DNA from: Aalborgiella sp031390045
GTDB taxonomy: Bacteria > Pseudomonadota > Gammaproteobacteria > Burkholderiales > Burkholderiaceae_C
Assembly (NCBI GenBank): GCA_031390045.1
Contig: JANMTB010000218.1
Coordinates: 1-14,486 of the forward strand
DNA: 14,486 bases
Reading direction: 5' to 3'
The position numbers were made by a program, and so were the translations under genes. The notes below the pieces were generated by a model that was not told the DNA's origin, did no database searches, and saw nothing but the letters and a program-made list of their open reading frames with translations. This document shows positions 1 to 7,176 of this stretch, in pieces (the stretch's first letter is position 1; each line of letters begins with the position of its first letter).

Positions 1-1
1 G

Positions 2-988
2 GCTGAGCCGTCTGTGCAGATGAATGTTCAGGACATGACCCGACGGCTCATCAAAGAGGGCGATTTGGTCCATGTGACCAGCAAGCGCGGCTCGATTTTG
101 CTGCCCGTGCAAGCATCCAAAGAAGTAGGGATGAGCCAAGCCTTTATTGCCATGCATTGGGGTGAGGAGTATTTGAGCGGTCAAAGCAGCAACGGAGAGC
201 GTTTGGCGGGTGTCAACGCGATCACCACCTCCGCTTTCTGCCCTACATCCAAGCAGTCCGAGCTGAAGCATGCCGCTGTCAAAATTTTAAAAGCCGAGTT
301 ACCTTGGACGCTGTTAGGTGTGGCTTGGCTGCCGAGTGATCAAGCTTTGTCGGCACGAGAAGACCTGAAAGCTTCGATGCGTTCGTTCCCTTTTGCTAGC
401 TGTGTGCCGTTTGGAGATAACAAAGATGTTGGCTCTGAATCTAATGGAATCGCGCGTACAGGTTTGCTGTTCCGCGCCGCTGGGCATGAAGCGCCGACTG
501 AAGAAATTTTGAAGCAGATTGAAACTGTCCTAGGTTTGAACGTAGCCGCAGGTTCAAGCCAGTCGAGTCAAGTATTGCGCTATGCCGACAAGAAAAAAGG
601 CCAGCATCGCACCATCAAGCTCACTGGTAACCGCGAACATGCGGAGCTAGAAGCCTTTTTGTTGGCGGGTGACACTCGATCGGAGGCATGGGTCAAAACT
701 CTCCTACAAGACAGCCTGCCCGCCCAAAGCTATGGCCGCATGCTGCTGGTGCCTGGCGGTAAAGCGCCCATCGCTGTGCAGTCGCGCGGAAAAGCGGTTT
801 GCACTTGTTTCAATGTGACGGACGCTGCGATCACGGAGCAACTCGCAAAAAGCTTCGGCTCGCACGAGCGGCGATTCTCAGAACTTCAAGCTACGCTGAA
901 ATGCGGCACCAATTGCGGCTCTTGCGTTCCTGAGCTGAAACGCATGGTACGTGACATGCAAAACGCTACAAATAGCATAGCTGCTTAG
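2..988 (+). CDS. nasA: Assimilatory nitrate reductase catalytic subunit, C-terminal part (5' end outside window)
   Basis: This frame is open from the window edge, so the gene is 5'-truncated; about 328 residues are visible and family members run to roughly 900. The first ~100 residues look like the molybdopterin-dinucleotide-binding domain of NapA/NasA-type oxidoreductases, with a GDLVHVTSKRG stretch and an AFIAMHWG motif. The end carries a BFD-like [2Fe-2S] domain: a VCTCF motif (Cys codons at 800 and 806) and CGTNCGSC (Cys codons at 902, 914 and 923). That C-terminal cluster is typical of assimilatory, cytoplasmic nitrate reductases, which reduce nitrate to nitrite. It lies upstream of and on the same strand as a peptidase gene, with no nas partner visible. 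The last residues (SIAA) and the TAG stop are encoded by a dispersed repeat (977-1012), so the native C-terminus has probably been altered. The family is clear; NasA against a close molybdoenzyme relative is a judgement from the BFD domain. Confidence 0.87.
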   Translation, partial: AEPSVQMNVQDMTRRLIKEGDLVHVTSKRGSILLPVQASKEVGMSQAFIAMHWGEEYLSGQSSNGERLAGVNAITTSAFCPTSKQSELKHAAVKILKAELPWTLLGVAWLPSDQALSAREDLKASMRSFPFASCVPFGDNKDVGSESNGIARTGLLFRAAGHEAPTEEILKQIETVLGLNVAAGSSQSSQVLRYADKKKGQHRTIKLTGNREHAELEAFLLAGDTRSEAWVKTLLQDSLPAQSYGRMLLVPGGKAPIAVQSRGKAVCTCFNVTDAAITEQLAKSFGSHERRFSELQATLKCGTNCGSCVPELKRMVRDMQNATNSIAA

Positions 989-1012
989 GCATATAATACG
1001 CCGGCTATAGGG
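977..1012 (+). repeat. Dispersed repeat copy A (36-bp core), spans the nasA stop codon
   Basis: The core runs from ATAGCTGCTTAG to the block AATACGCCGGCTATA and aligns without gaps to three other copies in this window (28/36 with copy B, 26/36 with copy C, by eye). Short imperfect terminal inverted repeats are visible (ATAGC at the left, GCTAT at the right). The TAG inside the core is the stop codon of the nitrate reductase gene. The similarity may continue a little to the right: an AGTGCTAAA stretch near 1017-1025 also follows copy C. Confidence 0.75.
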
Positions 1013-1040
1013 AGAAAGTGCTAAAAAATGGCTAAAAATG

Positions 1041-1073
1041 AGGTGTTTTTAGAGTATATTGAAGAAAACACCT
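1041..1073 (+). other. Perfect 9-bp inverted repeat in the leader of the S9 peptidase gene
   Basis: The arms AGGTGTTTT (1041-1049) and AAAACACCT (1065-1073) are exact reverse complements with a 15-nt loop. The 3' arm ends just before the AGGA ribosome binding site (1075-1078) of the next gene. No T-tract follows on the plus strand, so it is not a standard terminator. It could be a leader structure, a protein site, or part of the dispersed repeat that begins at 977. Confidence 0.45.
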
Positions 1074-1085
1074 TAGGAAATACCC

Positions 1086-3059
1086 ATGATCGCTAGATTT
1101 TTGTTTTGCATAGCTGCTTTGTTTGCTTTCACTCAATTAAGCGGCTGCGCGATTGCACCTACGCATCCATCTTTGGTCTCTGCCGCCTTGCCAGCCTTGA
1201 TACCTGTGCGTGATTTCGTGGCTGATCGCGAGTCAGCCGGTGGTTACTCGGTTTCGCCAGATGGCAAAAAGTTGGCTTGGATCGGTATTGACGGTATCAC
1301 TTCAGCGGTTTGGGTGAAATCTATAGGAAAAGACGCAAAAAGCGATGCGAAGGCATTTCATAGCCGAGCACGCTACTACCGCTGGTCAGCAGACAGCAAA
1401 TTTTTAGCGATTGTGACGGACCAAGGCGGCGACGAGAATGCGCACATTTACGTGGGGCGAATCGAAGGCAGCGAAACCAAGTTGGTCGATCTCACGCCCT
1501 TTGAGAAAACCACCTCACATATCACTCGCGTTATTGATGGCGGATCTGAGATCGTCGTCAGCTCAAACCGGCGTGATAAAAAGGTGTTTGATCCGTACAA
1601 ACTTGACTTGAACACTGGTAAATTGACCATGATGGCAACCAACCCTGGCAATGTGGCGTATTGGGGTGTGGACCGTGAAGGACTGTTGCGTGGGCGCGTG
1701 ATGGTGCAGGGCGATCAAAGCCTGTTGCAAGTGCCAAGCTCAGCAGACTTTTCGACCTGGAAAACCACCGCAACTTGGAGAAGATTTGACTCCATGCACG
1801 CCGTTGAACTCGCAGAAGGCGGAAAATGGGCATGGGCCTTATCTAACCGAGGCCGCGATAAGCAGGCATTGGTCAAGCTGGACTTGGCGACTGGCGACGA
1901 AGCCGTGGTGTACGAAGTACCCGAAGTCGATGTTGACCGCGTGATGATCAGCCGCAAGAAGCAGCGGCCGCTGTTGGCTTATTCCATGCCCAACTTCCCA
2001 AGGCTTGAAATTTACGACGAGGCCATGAAGCAGCGGCTGCAGACGCTGGCAGGCGGTCAACCAGCCAGCATTGTGGTGACGAGTATTGACGATGCAGAGA
2101 GCACCTACACCGTGTCTATCGCGACCGATAAAGGCAGTAAAAGCTACTTGATTACAAGTACTGCCGAGCCGCAGCCACTGGGCGAAAACAGCCTCAGCCG
2201 CCTTGCCAGTGCGCTGTCCACCTCAAAACCCATCAGCTACACCAGCCGCGACGGTTTGCAAATTCATGGCTATTTGACGTTGCCTGCCGGTGTCGAGCCA
2301 AAGAATCTACCCATGGTGCTCTACGTTCACGGTGGCCCATGGGCGCGAGACCGCTGGGGCAACGATGGGCAGGGCAAAGTCTCGCAAATGATGGCCAACC
2401 GTGGCTATGCCGTGCTGCAGGTAAATTACCGAGGTTCATCCGGCTACGGACGCGCCTTTCAAGAGAAAGCCATTGGCGAGTTTGCCGGAAAAATGCACGA
2501 CGATTTGATAGACGGCGTGAACTGGGCCGTCAAAACTGGCGTAGCAGACCCTGCCAAGGTGGCTATTTACGGCGGTAGCTACGGCGGCTACGCAGCCATG
2601 CTGGGTGCGACTATCACGCCAGAGGTCTTCGCCTGCGCGGTGAATGTCGTCGGCGTCACCAGCCTCGCGCGCCTGTTAGAAACCGTGCCACCGTACTGGG
2701 AGCTAGGTTTGCCATGGTGGTACCGCTTCGTAGGCGACCCTGCTAAACCCTCAGACCGCGCCATCATGGACGCCAAATCCCCCCTGTTCCACGCCGCCAA
2801 AGCCACCAAACCCATCCTCATCTTGCACGGCGTGAACGACCCACGGGTGAAGCTAGAACAATCCGAACTGATGGTAGCCGCCCTGCAAAAAGCCGGTAAA
2901 CAAGTCGATTACGTCACCTTTAAAGGCGACGGCCACGGCAACTTCAAGTGGAACAACAACATGACCCTGTTCCGCAAAACCGAAGATTTTTTAGCCAACT
3001 GCTTAGGTGGGCGCAGCAGCGGGTTTGACTATTACCAGCTAGGGGCGTGGGCGCTTTGA
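1086..3059 (+). CDS. S9 family (prolyl oligopeptidase-type) serine peptidase, probable lipoprotein
   Basis: The 657-residue protein starts with a lipoprotein signal peptide whose lipobox is LSGC (Cys22), so it should be anchored in the cell envelope. Residues ~35-380 are the variable region expected to form the beta-propeller, with WSADSKFLAIVTD and similar blade-like strands. Residues ~390-640 are the alpha/beta-hydrolase domain. The catalytic triad is readable: Ser498 in GGSYGGY, Asp585 in HGVNDPR and His617 in GDGHGN. The family cleaves short peptides, often after proline or with an acyl-aminoacyl or dipeptidyl specificity that cannot be read from sequence. The start is supported by AGGA seven bases upstream of the ATG. 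It lies 97 bp after the nitrate reductase gene and converges on an M20 peptidase. The extreme C-terminus (GFDYYQLGAWAL) is past the conserved domain and not recognised. Confidence 0.93.
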   Translation: MIARFLFCIAALFAFTQLSGCAIAPTHPSLVSAALPALIPVRDFVADRESAGGYSVSPDGKKLAWIGIDGITSAVWVKSIGKDAKSDAKAFHSRARYYRWSADSKFLAIVTDQGGDENAHIYVGRIEGSETKLVDLTPFEKTTSHITRVIDGGSEIVVSSNRRDKKVFDPYKLDLNTGKLTMMATNPGNVAYWGVDREGLLRGRVMVQGDQSLLQVPSSADFSTWKTTATWRRFDSMHAVELAEGGKWAWALSNRGRDKQALVKLDLATGDEAVVYEVPEVDVDRVMISRKKQRPLLAYSMPNFPRLEIYDEAMKQRLQTLAGGQPASIVVTSIDDAESTYTVSIATDKGSKSYLITSTAEPQPLGENSLSRLASALSTSKPISYTSRDGLQIHGYLTLPAGVEPKNLPMVLYVHGGPWARDRWGNDGQGKVSQMMANRGYAVLQVNYRGSSGYGRAFQEKAIGEFAGKMHDDLIDGVNWAVKTGVADPAKVAIYGGSYGGYAAMLGATITPEVFACAVNVVGVTSLARLLETVPPYWELGLPWWYRFVGDPAKPSDRAIMDAKSPLFHAAKATKPILILHGVNDPRVKLEQSELMVAALQKAGKQVDYVTFKGDGHGNFKWNNNMTLFRKTEDFLANCLGGRSSGFDYYQLGAWAL

Positions 3060-3093
3060 GATGCCTTTAGATGCTAGATTTACTATGATTTTA

Positions 3094-3129
3094 ATAGCAA
3101 CTTAGGCAGCAAATACGCCGACTATAAGC
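3094..3129 (+). repeat. Dispersed repeat copy B (36-bp core), intergenic
   Basis: This copy has the block AATACGCCGACTATA, one base different from the consensus block, and the internal TAG of copy A. It lies in the 115-bp gap between the convergent S9 and M20 peptidase genes. The rest of this gap is AT-rich, and I see no convincing terminator hairpin with a T-tract. Confidence 0.7.
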
Positions 3130-3174
3130 ATATATTATAAAAATAAAAGCAGACAGACGCAGAAGTCACAGCGA

Positions 3175-4485
3175 TTAAAGACCTTTGCCCCGCGATATAT
3201 CCATCACAACGCGTGCAGCAAGATACAGCCGCGCTTCTACGGTATCTAGCAAAATGTATTCATTGTCAGCTGTATGGCCGCCAAAACCTTGCAACCCAAA
3301 GCGCTCAACCACCGCCGCGTGGGTTTTTAAAGCAGCAAAAGCCGCGTCTGTGCCACCACCTTCGGGTTGGTCATCAACTTCTAGCTTGCGCCCCAGTTCA
3401 GCATAAATCGTCTGTGCGTGGGCAGCGAGCTTGCGGTTGGCAGGAGTTGCTTCTAAAGGCGGGCGTCTGCGCTCGAATTTAACGATAACTTTGGCATCAG
3501 GCAGCAACTGAGTTTTAGCTTTCTCACGCACGGTCGCTTCTATGCCGTCATAGTCAGCAACTCGCAGCACACGTACATCTGCTTGTGCTGTGGCATAGGC
3601 CGGAATAACATTACGGTTGGTGCCCGCTTGCGAGACCGTCCAATTGAGTTTCAAGCCCTTGTCGTTTTGCGACAAATCGCGCATTTGCAAAATTTGATGG
3701 GACAGTTCGTACAGAGCATTGACGCCTCGCTCAGGTGCCGCGCCCGCATGAGACGCTCGTCCTTCTACTTTCAACTCTACGGAAGCAATGCCGCTGGTGG
3801 CCAGCGAGAGCTTATCGCTATTAGTACGGGTCGCTTCAAACGAGAGAACGGCATCGTGCTCGCCACCTGCTTTCGTCAATTCAGCCCGTGAACCTGGTGA
3901 GCTGATCTCCTCATCCGCGTTCACGAGAACGGTCAACGTGCCGAATTCGTTGAAATTCATCGCTTTAAGCATCGCCACCACATGCACCACCATGGCTACG
4001 CCTTGCTTATCATCAGAGATACCCAAGCCGTAAGCTTTGTCGCCATCAATGCGAAACGGCTGTTTTGCTGCCATACCTTTGGGGTAAACCGTATCAATAT
4101 GCGCAATCAGCATGATGCGCTTCGTGCCTGTGCCCGTGAAAGTGGCTTTGACCATGCGGCCAATTTTCTCGGGCGTATCCATCATGCGGTAGACGGTCGA
4201 TTCTTGGGGTTCAATGAACTGCACCTGCCCACCGAGCGCGCGTAATTTGTTAGCCAGCAGTTCGGTGGCTTGCAAGATGCCTTCCATATCGCGGCTGCCC
4301 GTCTCTATATTGACGAATTCTTTGAGTGATTCCAAGAGGGGCTGCTTTTGTGCGCTAGCTGCCTTTTGTACTTCAACTTGTGCCGAGGGCGTTGATTGCG
4401 CGTAAACAGGAGACGTGATCGCTATCGCGGCGAAAAGAGCAGCGGACGCGGCTGTACAAAAAAATGAACGTTGGTATGTTGTCAT
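3175..4485 (-). CDS. Exported M20 family metallopeptidase (glutamate carboxypeptidase-like)
   Basis: The 436-residue protein begins with a Sec-type signal peptide (MTTYQRSFFCTAASAALF..., likely cut after PVYA at ~29). The dinuclear zinc site of the M20/carboxypeptidase G2 group is complete: His129 and Asp131 in AHIDT, Asp158 in SDDKQG, the Glu192-Glu193 pair in ADEEIS, Glu218 in FEATR and His404 in FGGHTADNE. His246 in SHAG fits the dimerisation-domain histidine. The family removes C-terminal glutamate or other residues from peptides, folates or amides; the real substrate is not known. A longer reading to a TTG at 4596 exists, but it places ~37 unlike residues ahead of a good signal peptide, so I chose the ATG at 4485. 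No strong ribosome binding site is visible there. It is convergent with the S9 peptidase gene. Confidence 0.9.
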   Translation of the reverse strand: MTTYQRSFFCTAASAALFAAIAITSPVYAQSTPSAQVEVQKAASAQKQPLLESLKEFVNIETGSRDMEGILQATELLANKLRALGGQVQFIEPQESTVYRMMDTPEKIGRMVKATFTGTGTKRIMLIAHIDTVYPKGMAAKQPFRIDGDKAYGLGISDDKQGVAMVVHVVAMLKAMNFNEFGTLTVLVNADEEISSPGSRAELTKAGGEHDAVLSFEATRTNSDKLSLATSGIASVELKVEGRASHAGAAPERGVNALYELSHQILQMRDLSQNDKGLKLNWTVSQAGTNRNVIPAYATAQADVRVLRVADYDGIEATVREKAKTQLLPDAKVIVKFERRRPPLEATPANRKLAAHAQTIYAELGRKLEVDDQPEGGGTDAAFAALKTHAAVVERFGLQGFGGHTADNEYILLDTVEARLYLAARVVMDISRGKGL

Positions 4486-4830
4486 GTCAATATTGCTCGT
4501 ATTTGATCGAAAAACCTTCAAGACAGCATGCAAATACTGCCAAAGAATAACAAGCATATAGCAAAATAAGTAAGGGTAACCCCTGTAGGCTGTCAAGAAT
4601 AGATGACGTTAAAACTAAGGCTCTGGAAAGTTGCTAAGCTAGAAAGGTGAAATATGGTTGAACTGATATGGCATTAAAGTTGCTTATGCATGGATAAAAG
4701 ATCGACATGATTTTTTTATCTAAGTAAGTTCCCTAGTGGATTTGTTTAGTTTTTGATGTATCGTTCTGTCCGTTGTGGCTAAATAAGCTTCTCAACTATT
4801 TAGATTTGATTTTTTAACTTGGAGTAATTT
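4486..4830. other. 345-bp intergenic region between divergent M20 peptidase and binding-protein genes
   Basis: This AT-rich gap must hold the promoters of both genes, but I cannot place either with confidence. On the minus strand a perfect TTGACA (4591-4596) has no matching -10 box at the usual distance. On the plus strand only poor candidates are seen near 4753-4785. No open frame with coding character, RNA gene or repeat copy is evident. Confidence 0.5.
4821..4824 (+). promoter_or_regulatory. Ribosome binding site of the LivJ-type gene
   Basis: GGAG lies six bases before the ATG at 4831 and fixes this start. The alternative in-frame Met codons at positions 3 and 5 of the protein would sit too far from it. 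Confidence 0.7.
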
Positions 4831-5961
4831 ATGAAAATGAAGATGAAACTCATCGCTGTAGCGGCATTGGCTACGATTGCTGGCGTAGTGTCTGCACAAG
4901 ACATGGTCGTCAAAATCGGTCACGTTGCACCTATCTCTGGCTCACAAGCCTCATACGGTAAAGACAACGAAAACGGCGCGCGTATGGCCATTGAAGATCT
5001 CAACGCTAAGGGCGTTACGATCGGCGGTAAAAAAGTCAAGCTTGAATTGGTTGCTGAAGATGACGGCGCTGATCCAAAGCAGGGCGCAGCTGTTGCACAA
5101 AAATTGTGCGATGCTAAAGTAGCTGGTATTGCTGGCCACCTGAACTCAGGTACTACCATTCCTGCTGCCAAAATTTACAGCGATTGCGGTATCCCACACG
5201 TGACCCCATCAGCTACTAACCCTAACTTGACCAAGCCTGGCTACAAGACGACCTTCCGTTTGTTGGCTAACGACAATGCTTTGGGCGCTGGACTGGCGTT
5301 TTACGCTGCAGACGCTTTGAAATTGAAGCGTATCGCCATCATTGACGACCGTACAGCGTACGGCCAAGGCGTTGCTGAAGTGTTCAAGCGTACCGCTTTG
5401 ACCAAAGGCATCACCATTGTTGATGACCAGTTCACAACCGACAAATCAGTAGACTTCATGTCCATCTTGACCGCTATCAAAGCGAAAAACCCAGATGGCG
5501 TGTTCTTCGGCGGTATGGACCCACAAGCTGGCCCCATGTTGCGCCAGATGGAACAACTCGGCATGGCTAACGTCAAGTACTTCGGTGGCGACGGCATCTG
5601 CACCATGGACCTGATCAAGCAATCTGGTGGCGCTAAGACTTTGGACAACGTTGTTTGCGCCGAAGGCGGTGCTTCACTTGAGAAAATGCCAGGCGGCGCT
5701 GAGTGGAAAAAGCGTTACGACGCTAAATACCCAGGCCAGTTCCAAGTTTACAGTCCGTACACCTACGACGCAGTGAACGTGTTGGTCGCTGCCATGGTGG
5801 CTGCTGGTTCTGCTGATCCAAAAGTGTACTTGCCAAAATTGGCTGCTACCAACTACAAGGGTATCACCACCAATGTACAGTTTGAAGCCAACGGCGAGTT
5901 GAAAAACCCAGCGATGACTTTGTACACCTACAAAGGCGACAAGAAAATTGCTTTGAACTAA
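4831..5961 (+). CDS. livJ: Branched-chain amino acid ABC transporter substrate-binding protein (LivJ/LivK type)
   Basis: The 376-residue protein has a Sec signal peptide (MKMKMKLIAVAALATIAG..., cut after VSA at ~22) and then the standard periplasmic binding protein type-1 fold start VKIGHVAPISGSQASYGKDN. The motifs GHLNSGTTIPAAKIY and PHVTPSATNP are typical of LivJ/LivK proteins, as is the conserved cysteine pair around AQKLC and YSDCG. It would deliver leucine, isoleucine, valine or a related amino acid to a LivHMGF permease in the inner membrane. No permease or ATPase gene is next to it, so it is a stand-alone binding protein here. Codon use looks like a highly expressed gene, with many GCT and GGC codons. 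It ends in a strong terminator. The exact ligand is not determined; LivJ-like proteins in this bacterial group also bind other amino acids and amides. Confidence 0.93.
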   Translation: MKMKMKLIAVAALATIAGVVSAQDMVVKIGHVAPISGSQASYGKDNENGARMAIEDLNAKGVTIGGKKVKLELVAEDDGADPKQGAAVAQKLCDAKVAGIAGHLNSGTTIPAAKIYSDCGIPHVTPSATNPNLTKPGYKTTFRLLANDNALGAGLAFYAADALKLKRIAIIDDRTAYGQGVAEVFKRTALTKGITIVDDQFTTDKSVDFMSILTAIKAKNPDGVFFGGMDPQAGPMLRQMEQLGMANVKYFGGDGICTMDLIKQSGGAKTLDNVVCAEGGASLEKMPGGAEWKKRYDAKYPGQFQVYSPYTYDAVNVLVAAMVAAGSADPKVYLPKLAATNYKGITTNVQFEANGELKNPAMTLYTYKGDKKIALN

Positions 5962-5981
5962 TCAGTTCTTAGCTCTCAAAC

Positions 5982-6016
5982 AAGCCACCCTAGCTTTTGC
6001 GAAGGTGGCTTTTTTT
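5982..6016 (+). terminator. Rho-independent terminator of the binding-protein gene
   Basis: The arms AAGCCACC (5982-5989) and GGTGGCTT (6004-6011) pair perfectly over a 14-nt loop, and a run of seven T follows (6010-6016). It lies 20 bases after the stop codon. Confidence 0.88.
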
Positions 6017-6042
6017 ATCGGCGAAACTGGTTGTAAATGAGG

Positions 6043-6048
6043 TAAAAT
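6043..6048 (+). promoter_or_regulatory. Probable -10 box of tRNA-Ser
   Basis: TAAAAT matches TATAAT in five of six bases and lies nine bases before the mature tRNA 5' end, a usual distance for a tRNA promoter. No good -35 box is visible at 16-18 bp; the sequence there is GC-containing and unlike TTGACA. Confidence 0.4.
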
Positions 6049-6057
6049 CAAACCAAC

Positions 6058-6147
6058 GGAGAGGTGGATGAGCGGTTTAAGTCACACGCCTGGAAAGCGT
6101 GCGAAGGGTAAAACTTTCCGCGGGTTCGAATCCCGCCTTCTCCGCCA
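6058..6147 (+). tRNA. tRNA-Ser, anticodon GGA, CCA end encoded
   Basis: The 90-nt sequence folds as a class II tRNA. The acceptor arms GGAGAGG and CTTCTCC pair (one G-U), the anticodon stem is CACGC/GCGTG around the loop CTGGAAA, giving anticodon GGA, and the T arm is GCGGG-TTCGAAT-CCCGC. A long variable arm lies between the anticodon and T stems, as serine tRNAs require. Discriminator G and CCA (6145-6147) are encoded. It reads serine codons UCC and UCU. A terminator follows at once. Confidence 0.95.
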
Positions 6148-6170
6148 GTTAATTTCTGGCAGTTTCCATA

Positions 6171-6205
6171 AAAAGTCCAAGAGTTTCATGCTCTTGGGCT
6201 TTTTT
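6171..6205 (+). terminator. Terminator after tRNA-Ser, probably bidirectional
   Basis: The stem GTCCAAGAG (6175-6183) pairs with CTCTTGGGC (6191-6199), with one G-T pair and a 7-nt loop. A run of six T follows on the plus strand (6200-6205) and five A precede it, so the minus strand also reads as a hairpin followed by TTTTT. It can therefore also stop transcripts of the minus-strand lipoprotein gene ending at 6252. Confidence 0.85.
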
Positions 6206-6218
6206 ATTGTGATTCGGT

Positions 6219-6245
6219 CGAGAAGCGATTTATCAACGCTTCTCG
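6219..6245. other. Perfect 9-bp inverted repeat downstream of the small lipoprotein gene
   Basis: CGAGAAGCG (6219-6227) and CGCTTCTCG (6237-6245) are exact reverse complements around a 9-nt loop. It starts six bases after the stop codon of the minus-strand gene at 6252. No T-run follows it directly on either strand, so it may be an RNA-stabilising 3' hairpin rather than the terminator itself, with 6171-6205 acting as the terminator. Confidence 0.5.
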
Positions 6246-6251
6246 TTAAAC

Positions 6252-6614
6252 TTACTTCGCGGGTACTTTTTCAATTTCACCCTTTGGGATGGTGTCTGAC
6301 TTGACTGCTGCCGCTGCTTCAGTTTTCACGGCCGCACGAGTTGTGTCTGATCCCATCCCTCCGATCGGTGGCGCAACCATGGCTTGCCCCTTGGAGGTAG
6401 ACCCTGACTTTGCTGCAGCTGCAGCTGCAGCTTTCTCGGCTTCGCGAGTTGTGTTTGACCCCATGCCCCCAATGGGTGGTGAAACCATGGCTTGCCCCTT
6501 AGATACGCCACTATTTGTCTGACCGTCTGTGCTGGCTTGGCCAGCAGGGTATGAACTACAGCCGCCTAAAACCAGTAGGGCTACGGAGATCGTTGAGATT
6601 GATAAATTTTTCAT
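6252..6614 (-). CDS. Small lipoprotein with a 36-residue tandem repeat, function unknown
   Basis: The 120-residue protein has a clear lipoprotein signal peptide with lipobox LGGC at Cys19. The rest is low-complexity and tandemly repeated. SKGQAMV.PPIGGMGS.TTR followed by an Ala/Lys-rich stretch occurs twice with a period of exactly 36 residues (Lys39, Lys75), and a third unit begins in phase at Lys111 (PKGE) but stops after a few residues. The protein ends in VPAK. The ATG at 6614 is chosen because GGGAA lies six bases upstream; a longer reading from a TTG at 6626 would bury this site. I do not recognise the family. The next minus-strand gene upstream has the same length of signal peptide, the same lipobox position and the same VPAK ending, so the two may be related in origin or role. 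Confidence 0.75.
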   Translation of the reverse strand: MKNLSISTISVALLVLGGCSSYPAGQASTDGQTNSGVSKGQAMVSPPIGGMGSNTTREAEKAAAAAAAKSGSTSKGQAMVAPPIGGMGSDTTRAAVKTEAAAAVKSDTIPKGEIEKVPAK

Positions 6615-6750
6615 AATGATTCCCAAGTTTGATTACCAAAAATAGCTCAGTTTTTAATGAAAAGAGCCATCAAGAATTGATCAGTTTCTAGTTTTCACAA
6701 AAGCGATGGTAGATCAAACCATGCCCAATGGAATGCCGTACACAACCGTT

Positions 6751-6963
6751 TTATTTAGCCGGCACAATCACAATAGCGCCACCGCTGGTTGCACCACGGG
6801 CACCAGTGTCACCCGTTGCGCCGGTATTGCCGGTCGCGCCGGTCTGACCTGTTGCACCGGTATCTCCTGTTGCGCCCTGAGGTCCAGTCGATCCACCAAA
6901 TGAAATACAACCACCAAGTGCCAAAGTCGTCATAGCAACGACCAAAAGTTTTGAATATGTCAT
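6751..6963 (-). CDS. Small lipoprotein with collagen-like Gly-X-Y repeats
   Basis: The 70-residue protein has a lipoprotein signal peptide with lipobox LGGC at Cys19, a short SFGGST linker, and then about eleven uninterrupted Gly-X-Y triplets (GPQ GAT GDT GAT GQT and so on) with Thr common in the third position. It ends in GGAIVIVPAK. Collagen-like triplets in bacteria can form trimeric stalks, and lipid anchoring would tether such a stalk to a membrane. Eleven triplets is short for a stable helix, so this is inference. The start is backed by GGGAG seven bases upstream. It lies 136 bp upstream of the other VPAK lipoprotein gene on the same strand and could share its transcript. No enzyme or binding domain is visible. 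Confidence 0.75.
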   Translation of the reverse strand: MTYSKLLVVAMTTLALGGCISFGGSTGPQGATGDTGATGQTGATGNTGATGDTGARGATSGGAIVIVPAK

Positions 6964-7105
6964 GAAAATTCTCCCTGTTAAATTACCGATTACTACTTAC
7001 CAAGATGTGAGTAGGTTTTCAGCTTAGTCATAGAGTATTTTTTGCTCGGTGCGTAGTCACACATAGCGCGATTTTTTTAGCTTCAGAGCTTGGTAATTTG
7101 CCCAG

Positions 7106-7121
7106 TGTGCGTTAGCGCACA
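7106..7121. other. Short GC-rich hairpin in the 6964-7176 intergenic gap
   Basis: TGTGCG and CGCACA pair perfectly over a TTAG loop between the divergent collagen-like lipoprotein and YXWGXW genes. It is 56 bp before the YXWGXW start codon. No T-tract follows. Its role is unknown. Confidence 0.3.
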
Positions 7122-7176
7122 GTGTTCGGCATTAATTGCTTTAGCATGTCCTTATCAGTCAAAATAGGTATACATC

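Noticed and set aside
4528..4542. Possible sigma-54 promoter (TGGCAGTATTTGC) on the minus strand upstream of the M20 gene
   Set aside because: The GG and GC elements are two bases too close for the fixed -24/-12 spacing.
4486..4596. N-terminal extension of the M20 peptidase to a TTG at 4596
   Set aside because: The added ~37 residues have no signal-peptide or domain character, and the ATG at 4485 begins a good signal peptide directly.
4591..4596. TTGACA on the minus strand as -35 of the M20 gene
   Set aside because: No acceptable -10 box lies 15-19 bp downstream; the positions there read TTACTT or TACTTA.
6058..6147. tRNA-Ser as an integration site for a genomic island
   Set aside because: No integrase, direct repeat of the tRNA 3' end, or foreign gene block is seen on either side in the window.
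6068..6304. 78-codon plus-strand open frame across tRNA-Ser
   Set aside because: It runs through the tRNA and its terminator and has no recognisable protein content.
6289..6522. Plus-strand frame opposite the repeat lipoprotein gene
   Set aside because: It is antisense to a gene with a signal peptide and ribosome binding site; its repeats only mirror those of the real gene.
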